Below, in pieces: positions 1 to 15,973 of a stretch of 64,000 bases of DNA. This DNA is from Protonemura montana (taxonomy: Eukaryota > Arthropoda > Insecta > Plecoptera > Nemouridae): positions 14,036,651 through 14,100,650 of the forward strand of contig OX387603.1 in NCBI GenBank assembly GCA_947568835.1. Reading direction: 5' to 3'. Position 1 is the stretch's first letter; each line of letters starts with the position of its first letter. Made by a program: the position numbers and the translations under genes. The notes under the pieces were generated by a model. That model was not told where the DNA came from. It saw nothing but the letters and a program-made list of their open reading frames with translations, and did not search any database.

Positions 1-2329
1 CAATCATCATGGTCCAGGTAGGATTATTTTTTTTTTACATGAATTTTATGCATTCCTTTCTATGCAATAGTTTTCTGATAACAGTATCTTGAGTGAATGC
101 TTTTAAGCTACATAAATTACTGTTATGCAGGCAAAATCATTTCGTCAGTAAAAGTATACATTATAAATATCAGGTTTCTGCAGCATGCTTGCTGGCTTTT
201 TGATCATATCTATCTCGACATATCTTTTCTTCCTCCATGTTTTTATCCCTAGAGCGTAGATATTAATTTTACAGTAACAAAATTAAATAAGATTTCTAAA
301 ACATTAATTGTGTCACAGGTAGAGAACGAGTACGGATTTTATGACCAATGCGACTTGGAGTACACTGCATGGCTCGGAGACCTGTTTCATTCTTATGTTG
401 GCGATTCTGCAGTTTTATTCACGACCGATGGACCTGGTGATGGTCTAAGATGCGGAAAGATTCCGGGGGTGTATGCCACCGTCGACTTTGGTCCAGGTAA
501 TATCGAAGGCCATTAATGACTTTTGACATTAAGACATTTTCAGTCAGTTATTTATATTGTTCAGCACTGTAAGATAACTTAATTCTAAAATTGTTTCTGA
601 TTACTTTGTAGGACAGAGCGTGACTGACGCGCGAGAAGCGCAAATCAAATACGAGCCGCGAGGGCCGTTTGTTAACTCGGAATTCTACCCTGGTTGGTTA
701 ACCCACTGGGGAGATAATTGGTCTCGTAGAGAAACAGCTGCAGTTGTGGAAACACTTGAAGAAATGTTTCTGGCAAATGCATCATTCAACTTTTACGTGT
801 TTCTTGGGGGAACCAATTTTGGTTTCTCCTCAGGATCAAACATGGATCCTTATTTCAAATCAACAGTTACTTCTTATGATTTTGATGGCCCTTTGACAGA
901 GGCTGGTGACCCTACGGAAAAATACTATGCGATTCGCAATGTAATTGGCAAGGTGAGGTTTAAGGTTCCGCATCAGGTACTCTTTAACTTGCGTATAAAT
1001 AAAAATCAGAACCTCTTTTACAATGCTACATCCCAAATTTCTAAAATTCTGCTTGCAGTATCTGCCACTTCCTGACCTTCCTCTACCGCAAGTCGCCCCG
1101 AAAGGTGAATATGACCCAGTTGAAGTGCAGTACGTAGCTAGTGTACTTGACCCTAACGTGAGGGAAGCATTGGGCAAACCAACCGTTTCATCACCAAGTC
1201 CCTTGACATTTGAAGAGCTTGGTCAGAGTTATGGCTTTGTTTTGTACGAAGCAACTGTGCCAAATTCGGTTTCTGATCCAACTGTTTTGAAAGTTCCTGG
1301 GATCCGGGATCGAGCAACTGTCAGCTTAGATGAAGTAGGTCTTGTAAAATCTAAATTTTATTGACTTTTTACCATACCTTTTTGAAGATTATTATAACAC
1401 AATCTCTTTCTTTCCTTTATTCAAACCTCTTTTATATCCAGTCTTAAATGTGCCATAAATACATATTTAATACCAACATTTTTTTTAGCAACTAGTTGGA
1501 ATTTTGGCACGATCGCATGACGTTATCAGTATACCGCTTCTTGCTGAAGAGGGACAGACAATTCAACTTTTTGTTGAAAATCAAGGAAGAATCAACTTTG
1601 GTGGACACAATGAGCTAAGAGACTTTAAGGTAAGCGATTTGTGAGCAAACATTAATTTATTCTATTGAATTACGTCCTACAAAATTTGCTATAATGCAAT
1701 AATTTTCATTAATGTCATTAATATCACAAGACCTTTGTAAAAATGAACAACAATCGTAATATTTTCCAGGGTATTCTAGGAGATGTAACTTTAAGCTACA
1801 GGGATGATGATATCATACTGAAAGACTGGAAGATGACTGGATTCCCAATGAGTAATGTCTCGTGGGTCGAGTCACAACCCACGCATTCAGACATCACGGC
1901 GTCACTTCCCGCATTCTTTCGAGGAGAATTTATTCTTCCTACAGGAGCTCCGCTTGATACATTTTTGGACATGACTGAATTTAACAAGGTGCTACGGTGC
2001 TACAACTTTTTTTTTTACGTTGTATTAAATTTGTCCCATTTTTTTTTAAGTTGTGGTGGTAAATTAGATTGAAAGAATTGTGAATAAAAGCAGGGTAATG
2101 AAAATGTTTTCTGATATTTTTTCAGGGCTTTGTCTTTGTAAATGGACACAACCTTGGACGCTACTGGATCCCGGCGGGCCCGATTCGCACCCTGTACCTC
2201 CCGAAAAGCTTCCTGAACGCTAGCCCTGCTACAAACCACCTTGTTGTGCTGGAACTTGAAAAAATTCCATCTAATACTGTGCACCAAGTCAATTTTGTCA
2301 CCGAGCATGTGATTACCGCCGTACCATAG
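1..2329 (+). CDS. GLB1-like: Beta-galactosidase (GH35, GLB1-like), copy 1, 5' end outside the window
   Basis: Exons 1-17 (partial), 319-496, 612-952, 1059-1334, 1489-1629, 1770-1988 and 2126-2329, ending in TAG. The family removes terminal beta-galactose from glycans and glycolipids in lysosomes or outside the cell. Both glutamates of the GH35 double-displacement mechanism are visible: ENEYG (acid/base) at the start of the second exon and NSEFYPGW (nucleophile) in the third. The C-terminal jelly-roll segments follow, including NGHNLGRYW. All junctions are GT-AG, and the frame closes. Exon for exon it matches the complete copy at 3314-6786, with identical sizes except one codon fewer in the ENEYG exon. 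An AATAAA lies at 2413-2418. The missing upstream exons, including any signal peptide, lie before base 1. GH35 assignment is firm; orthology to one vertebrate GLB1/GLB1L gene is not. Confidence 0.93.
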
Positions 2330-3313
2330 AAGGAATTGAGACATTTTATGCATTTATTGAGAAACATGGAAACTGTGAAATGATGTATGACTATTGGTAC
2401 TTGATTTAAAAAAATAAAATATTTAATAGCAATGATTACTCATATTAGCATGCTTTGAAATCTTATTCTCGCTACCTCCTGAACTCTTCTAGGGTGCTTG
2501 GAACTTGTGTACAACATTCAACCAGAAAAAATAGCAATTACTCTGCTGCGTCTTTACTTTTAACGCCTTTGGAGTTAGCGTAGTTTATTGTATACTGTTT
2601 TCTTGATTCTTTTCACCAATGGCAGTGGCTGTGGTTTATATCCAATCCACTGGGTCTTATGTCCAATATAAACATGCAAATGTATTCTTTATTCTTAGAA
2701 ATAAATTTTATATGGGTAACTGCCTCTTTGCTGTAAAACCCATTTTGGTGAAGAAGTAATGATTTTTTTAGCATTTTTTGATGATAAGATGGGTTTACTC
2801 TATCCATGCCTGATAGTGATAGTGTAAAATTCACGTTCCCGTCTGTTTTGATATGAAACTGGTAAAATATAAGACTTTGCAATTATATATTTAAAGGTCA
2901 GAAGTGGGCACGCTGGAATGGATTCAGATCAGAAATTGCCTCCAATTGCAAAAACACCAGTAGAACTGTTTGTATGTGTACCTGTTTTAAAAAGAGCCAA
3001 TATCTCTAAGTGATTTCACAATCTTCTTTTAATCCAGAAAAATATCACTTAAGCCTTATCTCTGGCTTTTTAAAAGCAGTATCTTGTTACTTTTTTATTG
3101 CATTTTTAAATCCTATAAAAATTAATTGTGATTTTTTCAGGAATGGTGATAGTGATATTTTTTTAAATTGTCAATGCTATTGTGAATCAGATAACTAGAC
3201 AGCCCTACATAAACAAGCGTTCTGCCAGGATCAATGCTAGTTACCTCGAGCTCGATAGTTACCTCGATTGAATACTTGTTGATTCCAATCAATTTGACAT
3301 TACAGCATTTGTT
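2330..3313. other. Spacer between the two beta-galactosidase copies
   Basis: About 980 bases of AT-rich DNA holding the 3' UTR of copy 1 (poly(A) signal at 2413-2418) and presumably the promoter of copy 2. No convincing coding frame is seen, and the short frames here carry no recognisable motif. Confidence 0.6.
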
Positions 3314-6300
3314 ATGAAGACAGCTGCAATAGCTCTGCTAGTAGCAGTACTGCTGCTAGACCTGTGCTTTGGACAGGTCGTAATTTTTTCATAACTTTAT
3401 TTTCAATTCTTTAATGTTTTTTAGCTTTCTGTGTAATGTTTAGAAATGTTTGTTTAATGGCTGTTTAAAAATCACCTTTTGTTTTTCACTTCCAGCAAGA
3501 GTTTCGAATTGATTACGAAGGAGACCAGTTCATACGTGATGGAAAACCTTTCCAATATGCTTCCGGATCTCTGCACTATTTCCGCGTTTTGCAGGCCGAC
3601 TGGCGTGACCGTTTGCAAAAGCTACGAGCAGCCGGGTTGAATGCTGTCGCTACGTGAGCTTTTCAAGGAAACTTTCTGAAAATGTTGTGCTAGTCTTGAT
3701 TTGCAATGAAGGAAATATCATATTTTGTCCAAATTAATATACTACATACCATCAAAAGATGACTTTACTGTTTCATGGTATGTGTCTTCAAAAAACTAAT
3801 ATTATTTTTGCTGGCAGATACGTTGAATGGAGCCAGCACGAGCCATTTCCAGGCATTTTTAATTTTGAAGGAGACTTGGATTTGATCAACTTCATCGAAA
3901 TCGCCCAAGAAGAAGGTCTTGTCGTCATCTTGAGAGTCGGGCCTTACATCTGCGGCGAAAGAGATTTTGTAAATATTTATTTGGCTTTACGCACTCACTC
4001 AACTTGCGAGTGATCTTCAAAATTGAATTCTGTGTGGATTAGTTGTTCCTTGTATTGAGATTGCTTTGCTGGTTTCATAGGGTGGATTTCCTCCATGGTT
4101 GTTAACTGTGGACCCTTCGATGAACTTTCGCAAGTACGATGCTGGTACGTACCAAATAAAATAAAGCGTGCTTTTATGGCAAAAATGGCTCTCGAAGTAA
4201 TTGATTTGGTATCTTTTCTAACTGAATGGACTGTGTAGTAGCACATGTGGCTGCATAGAGAGCTCCTACATCGACAAATTTACCACTTACAACGATCTTT
4301 TTAGGTTTCATGAATTACACTGCTAAATGGCTGGACGTACTGATGCCGAAAATTAATCATTTACTCTATGGTAATGGTGGCCCAATCATCATGATACAGG
4401 TAAAAACTGTTAGAATAACAGATTTCAGATGCCAAGTTGCTGAGGGCCCCGACTTATTGTATTATTTTCAAACCATATTTTGTTTGCTATTGAAATTACG
4501 AGGAATATGAAATCCAAATCGATGAGAACCAGCTGAGATAAGTTTTCTCTTGGCAACATTATTTATTAAATGGGTGGTGTATACAAATAACTTTCATTCC
4601 TTACCCTCTACAACCATAATTGCAAACACTATTTTTAAAATCTAAATATGAAAGGCAGGCAAACATCGCTATTTTCTTCCTCTACAGGCCGAAAATGAGT
4701 ATGGTTTTTACGACCAATGCGACTCTACATATACGGCATGGCTTGGCGACTTGTTTAACTCATACATTGGTGACGCTGCCGTCTTGTTCACGACCGATGG
4801 AGCTGACGGCGACGCCATGAGATGCGGCAAAGTTAAAGGAGCGTTGTCCACCGTAGACTTTTACCCAGGTACAGAGTCAATTATTAAGATTTTTTATCCC
4901 TTCAATACCAATTACTTAGAATTGTTTGCAAATTAACGAACACATTCTATTTATTTCATCTGAAGGATATAACGTTTCGGCTGCATTAGAAAACCTGCGA
5001 AAATACGAGCCGCACGGCCCGTTTGTCAACTCAGAATTCTACCCTGGTTGGGGAACTCATTGGGAAGATAATTGGTCTTATACAGATACAGACCAAGTCG
5101 TGAAAACTATCGGAGAAATGTTTCAGGCAAATGCATCATTTAACTTTTATATGTTTCTTGGAGGAACAAATTTTGGTTTCACATCTGGATCAAACTTTGA
5201 TGGTACTTTCAAACCAATAGTAACATCTTATGATTTTGATGCCCCTTTGACTGAGGCCGGGGACCCTACGGATAAATATTATGCAATTCGAAATGCAATT
5301 GGCAAGGTGAGATTGAACATGCTGTGTAGTGCGTTTACGTAATTAGGAACAAAACTTATTTGTCGCACAGACTTTTAAATTGTGAAATTCTGTTCATAGT
5401 ATCTGCCACTACCAGACGTTCCTGTGCCGCAAGTTGCTCCTAAGGGTGAATATAACCCAGTTGAAGTGCAGTACGTAGCTAGTGTACTCGACCCTAACGT
5501 GAGAGAAGCGTTAGGTGAACCAACCGTTTCATCGCCAAGCCCGCTGACATTCCAAGAGCTTGGTCAGAGTTACGGTTTTGTTTTATACGAAGCAACTGTG
5601 CCGAGATCAGTTTCGGATCCAACAGTGCTGAAAGTTCCAGGGATCCGGGATCGAGCAACTGTCTGCGTTGACAGGGTATGTAGATTAAAATTTTCTTTTT
5701 GTAGGACACTCACTCTTTAATTTTGGAGAGGCCAATGGAAAAAAGGAAGTGTGAAACACAGAAATCCACCAAGACTGGTTGTAAAAGATGAGGAAACGCA
5801 TATTGACGTTTCAGCAAAAGTCTTGATGACCTTCTCCTTTCAACCCCTAGCATTACGAAGATTTTTCACCTGCAATATTTCACCATTCTGCTACCATTCT
5901 GTATCAGTTAGTTACACAATTCATTCTAACTTAATTTTACAGTGCATCTATTTATGAACACTGACTATATTTTTTTTTCCAGCAAACAAAAGGGATTTTG
6001 GCACGGTCACATGACGTTTTCAATATTCCTCTGATTGTCGAGGAAGGGCAGACAATTCAACTTTTTGTTGAAAATCAAGGAAGAATCAACTTTGGTGGAA
6101 ATGATTATCTAAGAGACTTCAAAGTAAGAAAGAAGATTTGTCGTTGAAAACCTTCTTTGTTTTAACCTTCCTTATTACAATCTACGAAAGTGTTTGCCAG
6201 GATAAATTATTTATACTTTCCAATTTCCAGGGTATTCTAGGAGATGTAACTATAAGCAACAGAAATGATGATATCATACTGAAAGACTGGAAGATGACTG

Positions 6301-6786
6301 GATTCCCAATGAGTAATATCTCGTGGGTCGAGTCACAACCCACCCGTTCAGACATCTTGGCTCCTCTTCCTGCGTTCTTCCGAGGAGAATTTATTCTCCC
6401 TACAGGAGCTCCACTTGATACATTTTTGGACATGTCTGAATTTAGCAAGGTACACTTTTAGCAACTTATACTTTAAAATTCATTTTCTCTGTTCTACATT
6501 CTTTGTACTTTGCTCCATAATTGAAAATAATGCTACTAGCAACTTTGCAAACGTTAGAACTGCATGGTTTCTTTTTTTCCAGGGCTTTGTCTTTGTAAAT
6601 GGACACAACCTCGGTCGCTACTGGATCCCGGCGGGCCCGATTCGCACCCTGTACCTCCCGAAAAGTTTCCTGAACGCTAGCCCTGCTACAAACCACCTAG
6701 TCGTGCTCGAACTCGAGAAGATCCCTGCAAATACTACACACAAAGTTACTTTCGTCACAAAGCATGTGATTACTTCGGTACCATAG
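3314..6786 (+). CDS. GLB1-like: Beta-galactosidase (GH35, GLB1-like), copy 2, complete
   Basis: Eleven exons: 3314-3376, 3496-3653, 3818-3968, 4081-4144, 4305-4399, 4688-4868, 4966-5306, 5400-5675, 5983-6123, 6231-6449 and 6583-6786. They encode 630 residues, against 677 in human GLB1. The first exon is almost entirely a signal peptide (MKTAAIALLVAVLLLDLC), so the product enters the secretory or lysosomal route. The catalytic barrel starts near residue 25 (IDYEGDQF). The acid/base is Glu181 in ENEYG and the nucleophile Glu261 in NSEFYPGW, each seven residues below the human positions 188 and 268. The barrel motif GPYIC is present. The C-terminal third is the beta-rich region ending in LGRYW and a short tail. 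A poly(A) signal lies at 6800-6805. It is a direct tandem duplicate of the gene at 1-2329 and converges on TMEM39. Confidence 0.96.
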
Positions 6787-7133
6787 AAGAGTTTTACAGA
6801 ATAAATAGAGCATTGAGGGAATTTAGGGAAGGAAACAAAAAGCCAGTTACAACTTTTACAAGTGGATTTTGGTTTCTAAAAAAAAATCAAAATTATTATC
6901 AGGAATAATGAAAAACAAACGGTTTTAAATAATGAGAAATACTTGTTGAAGTAAATTACACCAAGAGAATGTATTTACATTGTACAAAGATCAGATGAGT
7001 GAAAGATGAAAATTCAATGAACACAAAGAAAAGGGTCCTTCTTTTTAAAAACACTCACAAAAACTCTAAAAGACACCTTTTACATGTTAAGGAACAAACA
7101 CGCTTCATTCGAAAAAAACAACAAAACAGTACG
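6787..7133. other. Convergent 3' flank between beta-galactosidase and TMEM39
   Basis: About 350 AT-rich bases separating two tail-to-tail genes. It contains the beta-galactosidase poly(A) signal AATAAA at 6800-6805. No clear AATAAA is seen for TMEM39 on the minus strand. Confidence 0.6.
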
Positions 7134-9844
<2,711 letters not shown>

Positions 9845-10288
9845 TTCGATAACTTTTAGAGGGAGCCAAGCACACCACCAAACTTAATCAAAAGAGATTC
9901 TATTTGTATTCACAATTCCCTCACAGTGGATATGACACACCCCTTTATTTACTGACAGTGACAGCTCACATGGAGATTGCCGGCTTGGTGTCACTTGGTG
10001 TGAAATGGTTGCAAACTAAACCCAAATCTAAAACAATTAATGAGTTATATTTAATGAAAATAATGTTTAATATCTTTAGATTGAAAATTTTTCAACTTGG
10101 TAACAAAAATATCACAAAATATATATTTTTTATTTTTTGAAATACTTTTTTGACACATTTAAGTGCTAGATTCACACTGCTTTGCTCGAATCACGGCTAT
10201 CACTCCATTAAATTTGAAATGGTTGATAACGAGGCTGATTGTAATTTTGCATTGAATAGTGTTTATATAATACTTAGAACGGGTTAAA
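9845..10288. promoter_or_regulatory. Shared 5' region of TMEM39 and MBTPS2
   Basis: 444 bases between the ATG of TMEM39 (minus) and the ATG of MBTPS2 (plus). Both promoters and 5' UTRs must fit here unless untranslated exons lie elsewhere. The DNA is AT-rich, and I see no clear TATA box or CpG cluster. The promoter role is inferred from the divergent layout. Confidence 0.5.
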
Positions 10289-13146
10289 ATGGATCCATTT
10301 ACTGTATTAATTGTTATTTCTTTTCTTTATTGTGGAATTTTCTTTATAGATACAATTTTTAGGGTATGTACAACAAGTATTCTTCTCGGCCTACTCTCAT
10401 AACCTATACATACCTGTTTACCGGCAATAGTATAAAACAAAGTATCAGCGTGAGTAACGATACGTTATTATTTACAGAGCTGCTCACATTATCCATATCT
10501 TCACTTCCTTAAAAATACCGGAATAACTGTTGAAGCATTCAAGATCGGTTGGTTTACAATTGCATTCAATCGAAGCCTGCAACGATGGGGATCCTTGCGT
10601 CCAAAGTTATTGGATTGGTGGTTTTGCATTGGGAAATATTTGTCTTTGGCATTGTTGCCATTTGCAACCTACACCATTATTTCATCAACGCTCAGCATGT
10701 TATGGCCAAGCCACGAAAGCAGCAACAAAAGAGTTGTGCTTCTTGAGCCGATGATTCCCGGAGTTAATTTACCATTTGCTGATATTGGTTACTACACTTT
10801 CACTCTAGTCATCTGCAGTATTGTTCACGAATTGGGGCATGCCATTGCTGCAGTAAGGTACAATAGGTTTTTTGATATTTTTTTAAAGATAAGACTGTAG
10901 TTATGACTTAGCCACTTAGAATATTATTAATACCTAATTTTAGAACTTTTTCAAAATGCATGGTGCATGGAGAAGTAACACAGCATCTTATATTTAGGAA
11001 TTCTCAGGCAACTTTGCTGAGGACTGTCCTAAAGAGTTTTTAAATTCCCAAACAATGTTATGGTACAGTTTTTGTCTATTATTATTCATGTTTGATATTT
11101 ATTTTCTTTTTCATAGGGAAGATGTTCATATATATGGTATGGGCATCACTGTGATCTTCATTCTGCCTTTGGCATATGTTCAAATCAACCAAGAGCAACT
11201 ACTTGCATTGTGTCCCAAAAAACAACTTCGTATATTGTGTGCTGGTGAGAAAAAATATTTAAACATTAGTTATTTTGCTGTGATATTTTTTATTATAGAT
11301 AGAAAGAGAAAGGCAGAGTTTTTTAATCACAGATATAAATTATTACAAAATCAAAAGGAACGTAACAGACAAATAGATACCTGGATGAAATCTTATTTAA
11401 ATTGCAAACGCTTGCAATTCGCTGGGTATTTTATTATTATGAACACTATAAACGTCTAAAAAATTGATGCCTAAACGGGGACTCAAACCCCGATCTCCAC
11501 CTATCGGGGTGTTGCTCATTGTGGAATTTGTGGAAATTTGTCGAAATTGGTGGAAACCTGGCGAAGGGCATGGCGTTATCGAGTAAGATTTAAACCCACC
11601 CTGGAGCAGGCCAGTCAAAAATTTCAGTAACATAGTTAAAATCTATCGCTCAAAATCAATCTCAAAATATTTTGAAAAAGATAAGTACTGGGGTTTTAGA
11701 TAAATTTTAAAAAGTTCAAAATAAATGCACTTTTTGACTCTTTGTGTGGATTGTTTAACTCGTTAAACCCTAAGTTTAACTCTTTAACTGATCTAGAGTG
11801 TTAAACATAATATTAATAGCAAACTTAATATTATTTTCAGGGGTCTGGCATAATATCGTTCTAGCAGTTGTTGCCACATCAATATCATTTCTCCTCCCTC
11901 TGATATTCTATCCTTTATATGACACTGGGCTTGGTGTATCGGTGCACAGTATCAATCAGAATTCTCCAGTGCTCGGACCCACTGGAATGAGGGTTGGAGA
12001 TTGCCTGACTGCCCTAAATGAATGTCCATTGACTGACACAAAGAGCTGGCACCAATGCATTGTGTCAGCCATCAGAAATCCTAGCCCAGGCTACTGCGTC
12101 ACCACAGAAATTGTGGTAAAACATGATGCATCAATTTCAGGTAAGAATACTAGTATTGCAATTTTTTAGGGTTGAAAGTCTTAGTTCTGATCCATCTCAA
12201 ACCTGAAACAATGTAAGGTCCCAAAGTGGAGTCCAAAATTGCCCAAATGCTTCAAAATTCCCCAAAGCCCCAAAAGTTTGACAGTGAGCCTGAATCGACT
12301 CAACACGGTAATTTCTTAGCCTTAGCCTGGTTCAAAGAAATTAGACCTGTTTCAGGCTTTCATGCCCTTCTCTAGTTGACTGTACTTAAAATAACTCAAT
12401 GCATCTTGATAGCATTTTATCATAAATCAGTTGTTATTTAATAGGGAAACTCAGTAATAGATACTTTTTTTTGTTTAGTACCTGTCGGTTGATGCTTTTA
12501 GCATTAGAGTATATTTTAAACTAATACAAAACTTACAATTTTAGTGCATCAGCAGCCAGATGGAGTTTGGCAATGCTGTGAAAAAAGCAGTTCTGAGCAT
12601 TTGTGTTTTGAGTATCAAGAGAAGGAAGATGGCATCGCTGAAATGCACCAGTTCTCATGCCTTCCAGGTCGCACAGTTGTAGAACATGCATCAACGTTAT
12701 GTTCCCCTGGTGAGCATTGTGCCGAAGGCTTTCATTGCATTAAGCCGCTTCTCGGCAATACTACCAAGCTAGTGCATTTCAAGCGTGCACACGGAAACTT
12801 GGTCCTATTTTTGGGACATCCTGCCGAAGTGTATCACACTGTGAAGATTAGTGATTATGTTCCTATCTACGAATCCTTATCGACGGCATTTCCTGAGGTA
12901 GCCACTCGCTTGTGCAATTACGTTGCTGTATTTTCGGCAGGTCTGGCCATGATTAATTTAATTCCTTGCTTTTTCTTTGACGGACAACACATTGTACTTT
13001 CGTTGACCAATCTGCTTGCCCAAAAAGCAATGCATAAGAGCACCAGGCGAGCTGTTGCTTCCTGCGTGACGATCATGGGATCCATGTTTCTGCTAGTTAA
13101 TGTTGTTCTTGCAGCTTATAATTTGATATCTTCCTTTTGGCGATGA
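10289..13146 (+). CDS. MBTPS2: Membrane-bound transcription factor site-2 protease (S2P)
   Basis: Five exons: 10289-10363, 10478-10857, 11117-11244, 11841-12140 and 12545-13146, giving 494 residues (human 519). S2P is an intramembrane zinc metalloprotease of Golgi membranes that makes the second cut in SREBP and ATF6, releasing them to the nucleus for sterol and ER-stress responses. The zinc motif HELGH is at residues 142-146, inside a hydrophobic segment, and the third metal ligand is Asp440 in FFFDGQH. AGVWHN and the cysteine-containing lumenal PDZ-like middle (exons 4-5) also match. The human serine-rich stretch after the second membrane segment is much shorter here. A possible poly(A) signal lies at 13759-13764. 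Confidence 0.95.
11465..11535 (-). repeat. tRNA-like T-arm in MBTPS2 intron 3, possible SINE remnant
   Basis: Read on the minus strand, 11492-11476 forms a perfect five-base stem (CGGGG/CCCCG) around a seven-base loop TTTGAGT, like a tRNA T-arm and a pol III B box. A second short inverted GC-rich pair lies beside it. No matching anticodon or acceptor half is seen, so this is not an intact tRNA. It may be the decayed head of a tRNA-derived SINE. Confidence 0.35.
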
Positions 13147-14303
13147 TGTCTGTTTTTGTTTGTTTTTATTTTGGGAGGGGTTACAGGGTTGTGAATTACT
13201 AACAAATCATGTCTTTAACAATGTCAATTTAATTTTAAATTGTGAATTTTTCATATTTACATGAAGTTGCTGTACAAATATAGCAGGCTCAAAGATGCAA
13301 GAATTTTTAATGCTTTGACTCTAAAATATCGTATATGCACAGCTACCAATTTTCAGCAAGTTTTCTTTCTGTCATAATACAGTTGCAGTATTTGCTTTTA
13401 TTTTCTTCATCCACTGAATGCAAGACTTTGTTGGAGTTCCTTAAGAGAACGCTCTGCGTTGAAAATCAAAATCTTGATTGTGTACTGAAACCAAACAATG
13501 GTTAAGGTGACAGACTGCAATGAATTTCTGACTTATATTTTAATCATCAAGTATAACAACCCTAGCCAGTCAGAAATTGGATTTTCAAAGTCTAGGTCAT
13601 ACCTCATCCGTATGATGTTTATTTTTTTTGAAATCCGTTCGTGCCCATTCTTGCAAATCTTTTCTACTGTCTTGTTGAGGAACCAGGCGAATAGCCCTAT
13701 GTATATCTCTGTACAGCTTGATGACCTTTTGTCTGACCATAAACTGAAAAACGTTGTAAATAAATAATCATTGTTTATTTGAAGGTTATCTTTTCATCAA
13801 CAGGGAATATTTAGGTTAGGTTTCCCAACATTTTCAAAAAAATCACCTGTTTTAAAGACATAACTGGGCGAACAACCTTTGCATTCATTTTTAGTTCCTA
13901 CGTTACCGCACTTCCTAAATATAATTAACACTTATCTGCAATGTTACTTAACACTAGCATCCTCAGTGCTCCTGACACCTATTGCTCACACCTTCCCGGC
14001 TCCTCCACCACCAAGACTTCAATCGCCTGCAACTTTCGGTGAAATAAATTTTGCATCCATTGTCAAAATATCTTGATATTAACAGCATTAAAGCGATGTC
14101 AGCAATGCTGACAGATTTATCACACTAATATGAAAATTTGACTTAAATCTTCAAGGAAAATATTTAATCAGGCAAATGCAGCTCATTATTCCACATCATT
14201 TTTATTGATTGAATATTACATGACACTGAGAGGATATTATTTTCCGGTACTAATTTTTGATAACATCATTTTCTATAATACAAGTGGAGAGGAGTACCCC
14301 ATT
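13147..14303. other. Convergent 3' flank between MBTPS2 and OSCP
   Basis: About 1.15 kb of AT-rich sequence. It holds a possible MBTPS2 poly(A) signal (AATAAA, 13759-13764) and a minus-strand signal for OSCP (TTTATT on the plus strand, 14201-14206). No supported coding exon is seen. Confidence 0.6.
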
Positions 14304-15973
14304 TTAAACTGCTGCTGTGATAACATCAGTGAACTTCTTGACTTTGCTGGCAATGCTCATGTCAACGTATTTGTCGCCAATGCTGACAACCATTCCACCG
14401 ATAATGTTGGGATCAACCTTTGTTGTCAAGAGAATAGTTTGCTCTTTCTTAACAAAGGCCTTCAATGCAGCCTCAAGTTCTTTCTTCATTGCTTCATCAA
14501 CGGGCTGAAAAATAATTGAAAATGTTTGTTATTGGAACAGTAGAAGAGCATCTTGTTCTTCCATAGTTTTGTATTTTATTAAAAATTGTGTGAAAGGAAA
14601 AGAAAACATTTAGCAGCAATCAACTTTCTACAAACTAGGGAGCTGATCTACCTAAGTATAGCTAAGTATTAGCATGCCATGGTGATTGACAACATTAAAG
14701 ATCGGATGTGTGCTATTAAGAAGCATGGAAGAGTTCGAGTCACTTTTGAAAACTAGCTTCTCCACTGCCAAGACATGAAAAATAACTATGGCTAGCCGTA
14801 CCAACTACTCTAATATAATTTCGGCTAAAATATTTCTTTCACTTACGTAGAAATTTGTGAACTTACCTTAGCAGTGACCACCTCACAAGTGACCTCTCCT
14901 CGATGAGCAGCCATGATGATCTTAAATGACTCGATCACCTTATTCATATTTTTGAGTCTGCCATTCTCAGCCAACAAGCCCATCAAATTGGCACATGGGG
15001 GAGAAAGCGGAATTTTGCTGGATACCTGTTTGAATGCTTCTACTTTCAGTTGTCGCTTGATTGTTGGGTTGGCGATGAATTCTCGCAGAATCGTATCTTT
15101 CTTCACCAGTGCCTGTAACATGATTCACACATAAGTCTAAGATATACTGAAATAAATTAAGGATTAACTTTAAAAAAAAAAGGTAACAGGTCCCAGTTTT
15201 ACAAACCTAAATCTTCTGACATCAATGTCCCATTCTCATACATTGAATACCATGCCATATTCTCATTTGGTTAACAAACAACTCCAACATGCAATAACAA
15301 ACCTGCCCTATTGACCATTTATCTAACTACCTATCTACACTTTAGATTGCTACATAGGACTCGCATTTATATAACTTTTATATCTGACAGAGACAACCAA
15401 GAGAAACACAAATGGCAACAGGAATGAATAAATACACAAAACTTACTTGGAAACTAATGAGCTCTTTCTCTACAACATCCAGCTTGTTCATTTTGCTGGC
15501 AGCCGAGTACAGGGCACATGCATATCGGCCCTCGAGACCGAACACTTGCACTGGTGGCTGAAAATCAAGAACCGGACATTTAAATCTCGTTAATTCTAAG
15601 TTATCTTCAACACCTTCAATACCTATCGGTTCAGATTATAAGTAGTATTTTAATACCGTGACAAGTTTCTGCCGCACTGCCGATGATGACAAGCACCGAG
15701 TCTGAAAGTGTTTCTTTTATGATCATTTGTGCGAATTACATATTTCAGTATTGAAGATCTCAAGAAAAGCTGAAGAAAATTCATGTGAGAGGTCATCAGC
15801 AACTGACATAAAAGTACAATTGCACTCTAATTTAGTCATAAGTCCTTAAACAGAACATTGCCAATGATGCATGCATTAGGACGATCGAAAAATAAGGTCA
15901 TCAAGTAGCATAAGCTACACCAATATAGGTTTTATTGTAAACTTACAATTACAGATAATCGGCAGGCAGCCAT
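14304..15973 (-). CDS. ATP5PO: ATP synthase subunit O (OSCP), mitochondrial
   Basis: Five exons in transcription order: 15947-15973, 15657-15701, 15447-15557, 14867-15112 and 14304-14504, giving 209 residues (human 213). OSCP is the peripheral-stalk subunit that ties the F1 head of mitochondrial ATP synthase to the stator. The N terminus (MAACRLSVI, then basic and serine-rich) is a mitochondrial targeting sequence. The mature part shows [17 protein letters not shown], the LLAENGRL motif and HRGEV, then [16 protein letters not shown] and a hydrophobic C-terminal helix, all typical of the OSCP/delta family. All introns are GT-AG in phase 0. The ATG is 187 bases from that of the divergent CDK8 gene. 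Confidence 0.97.
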
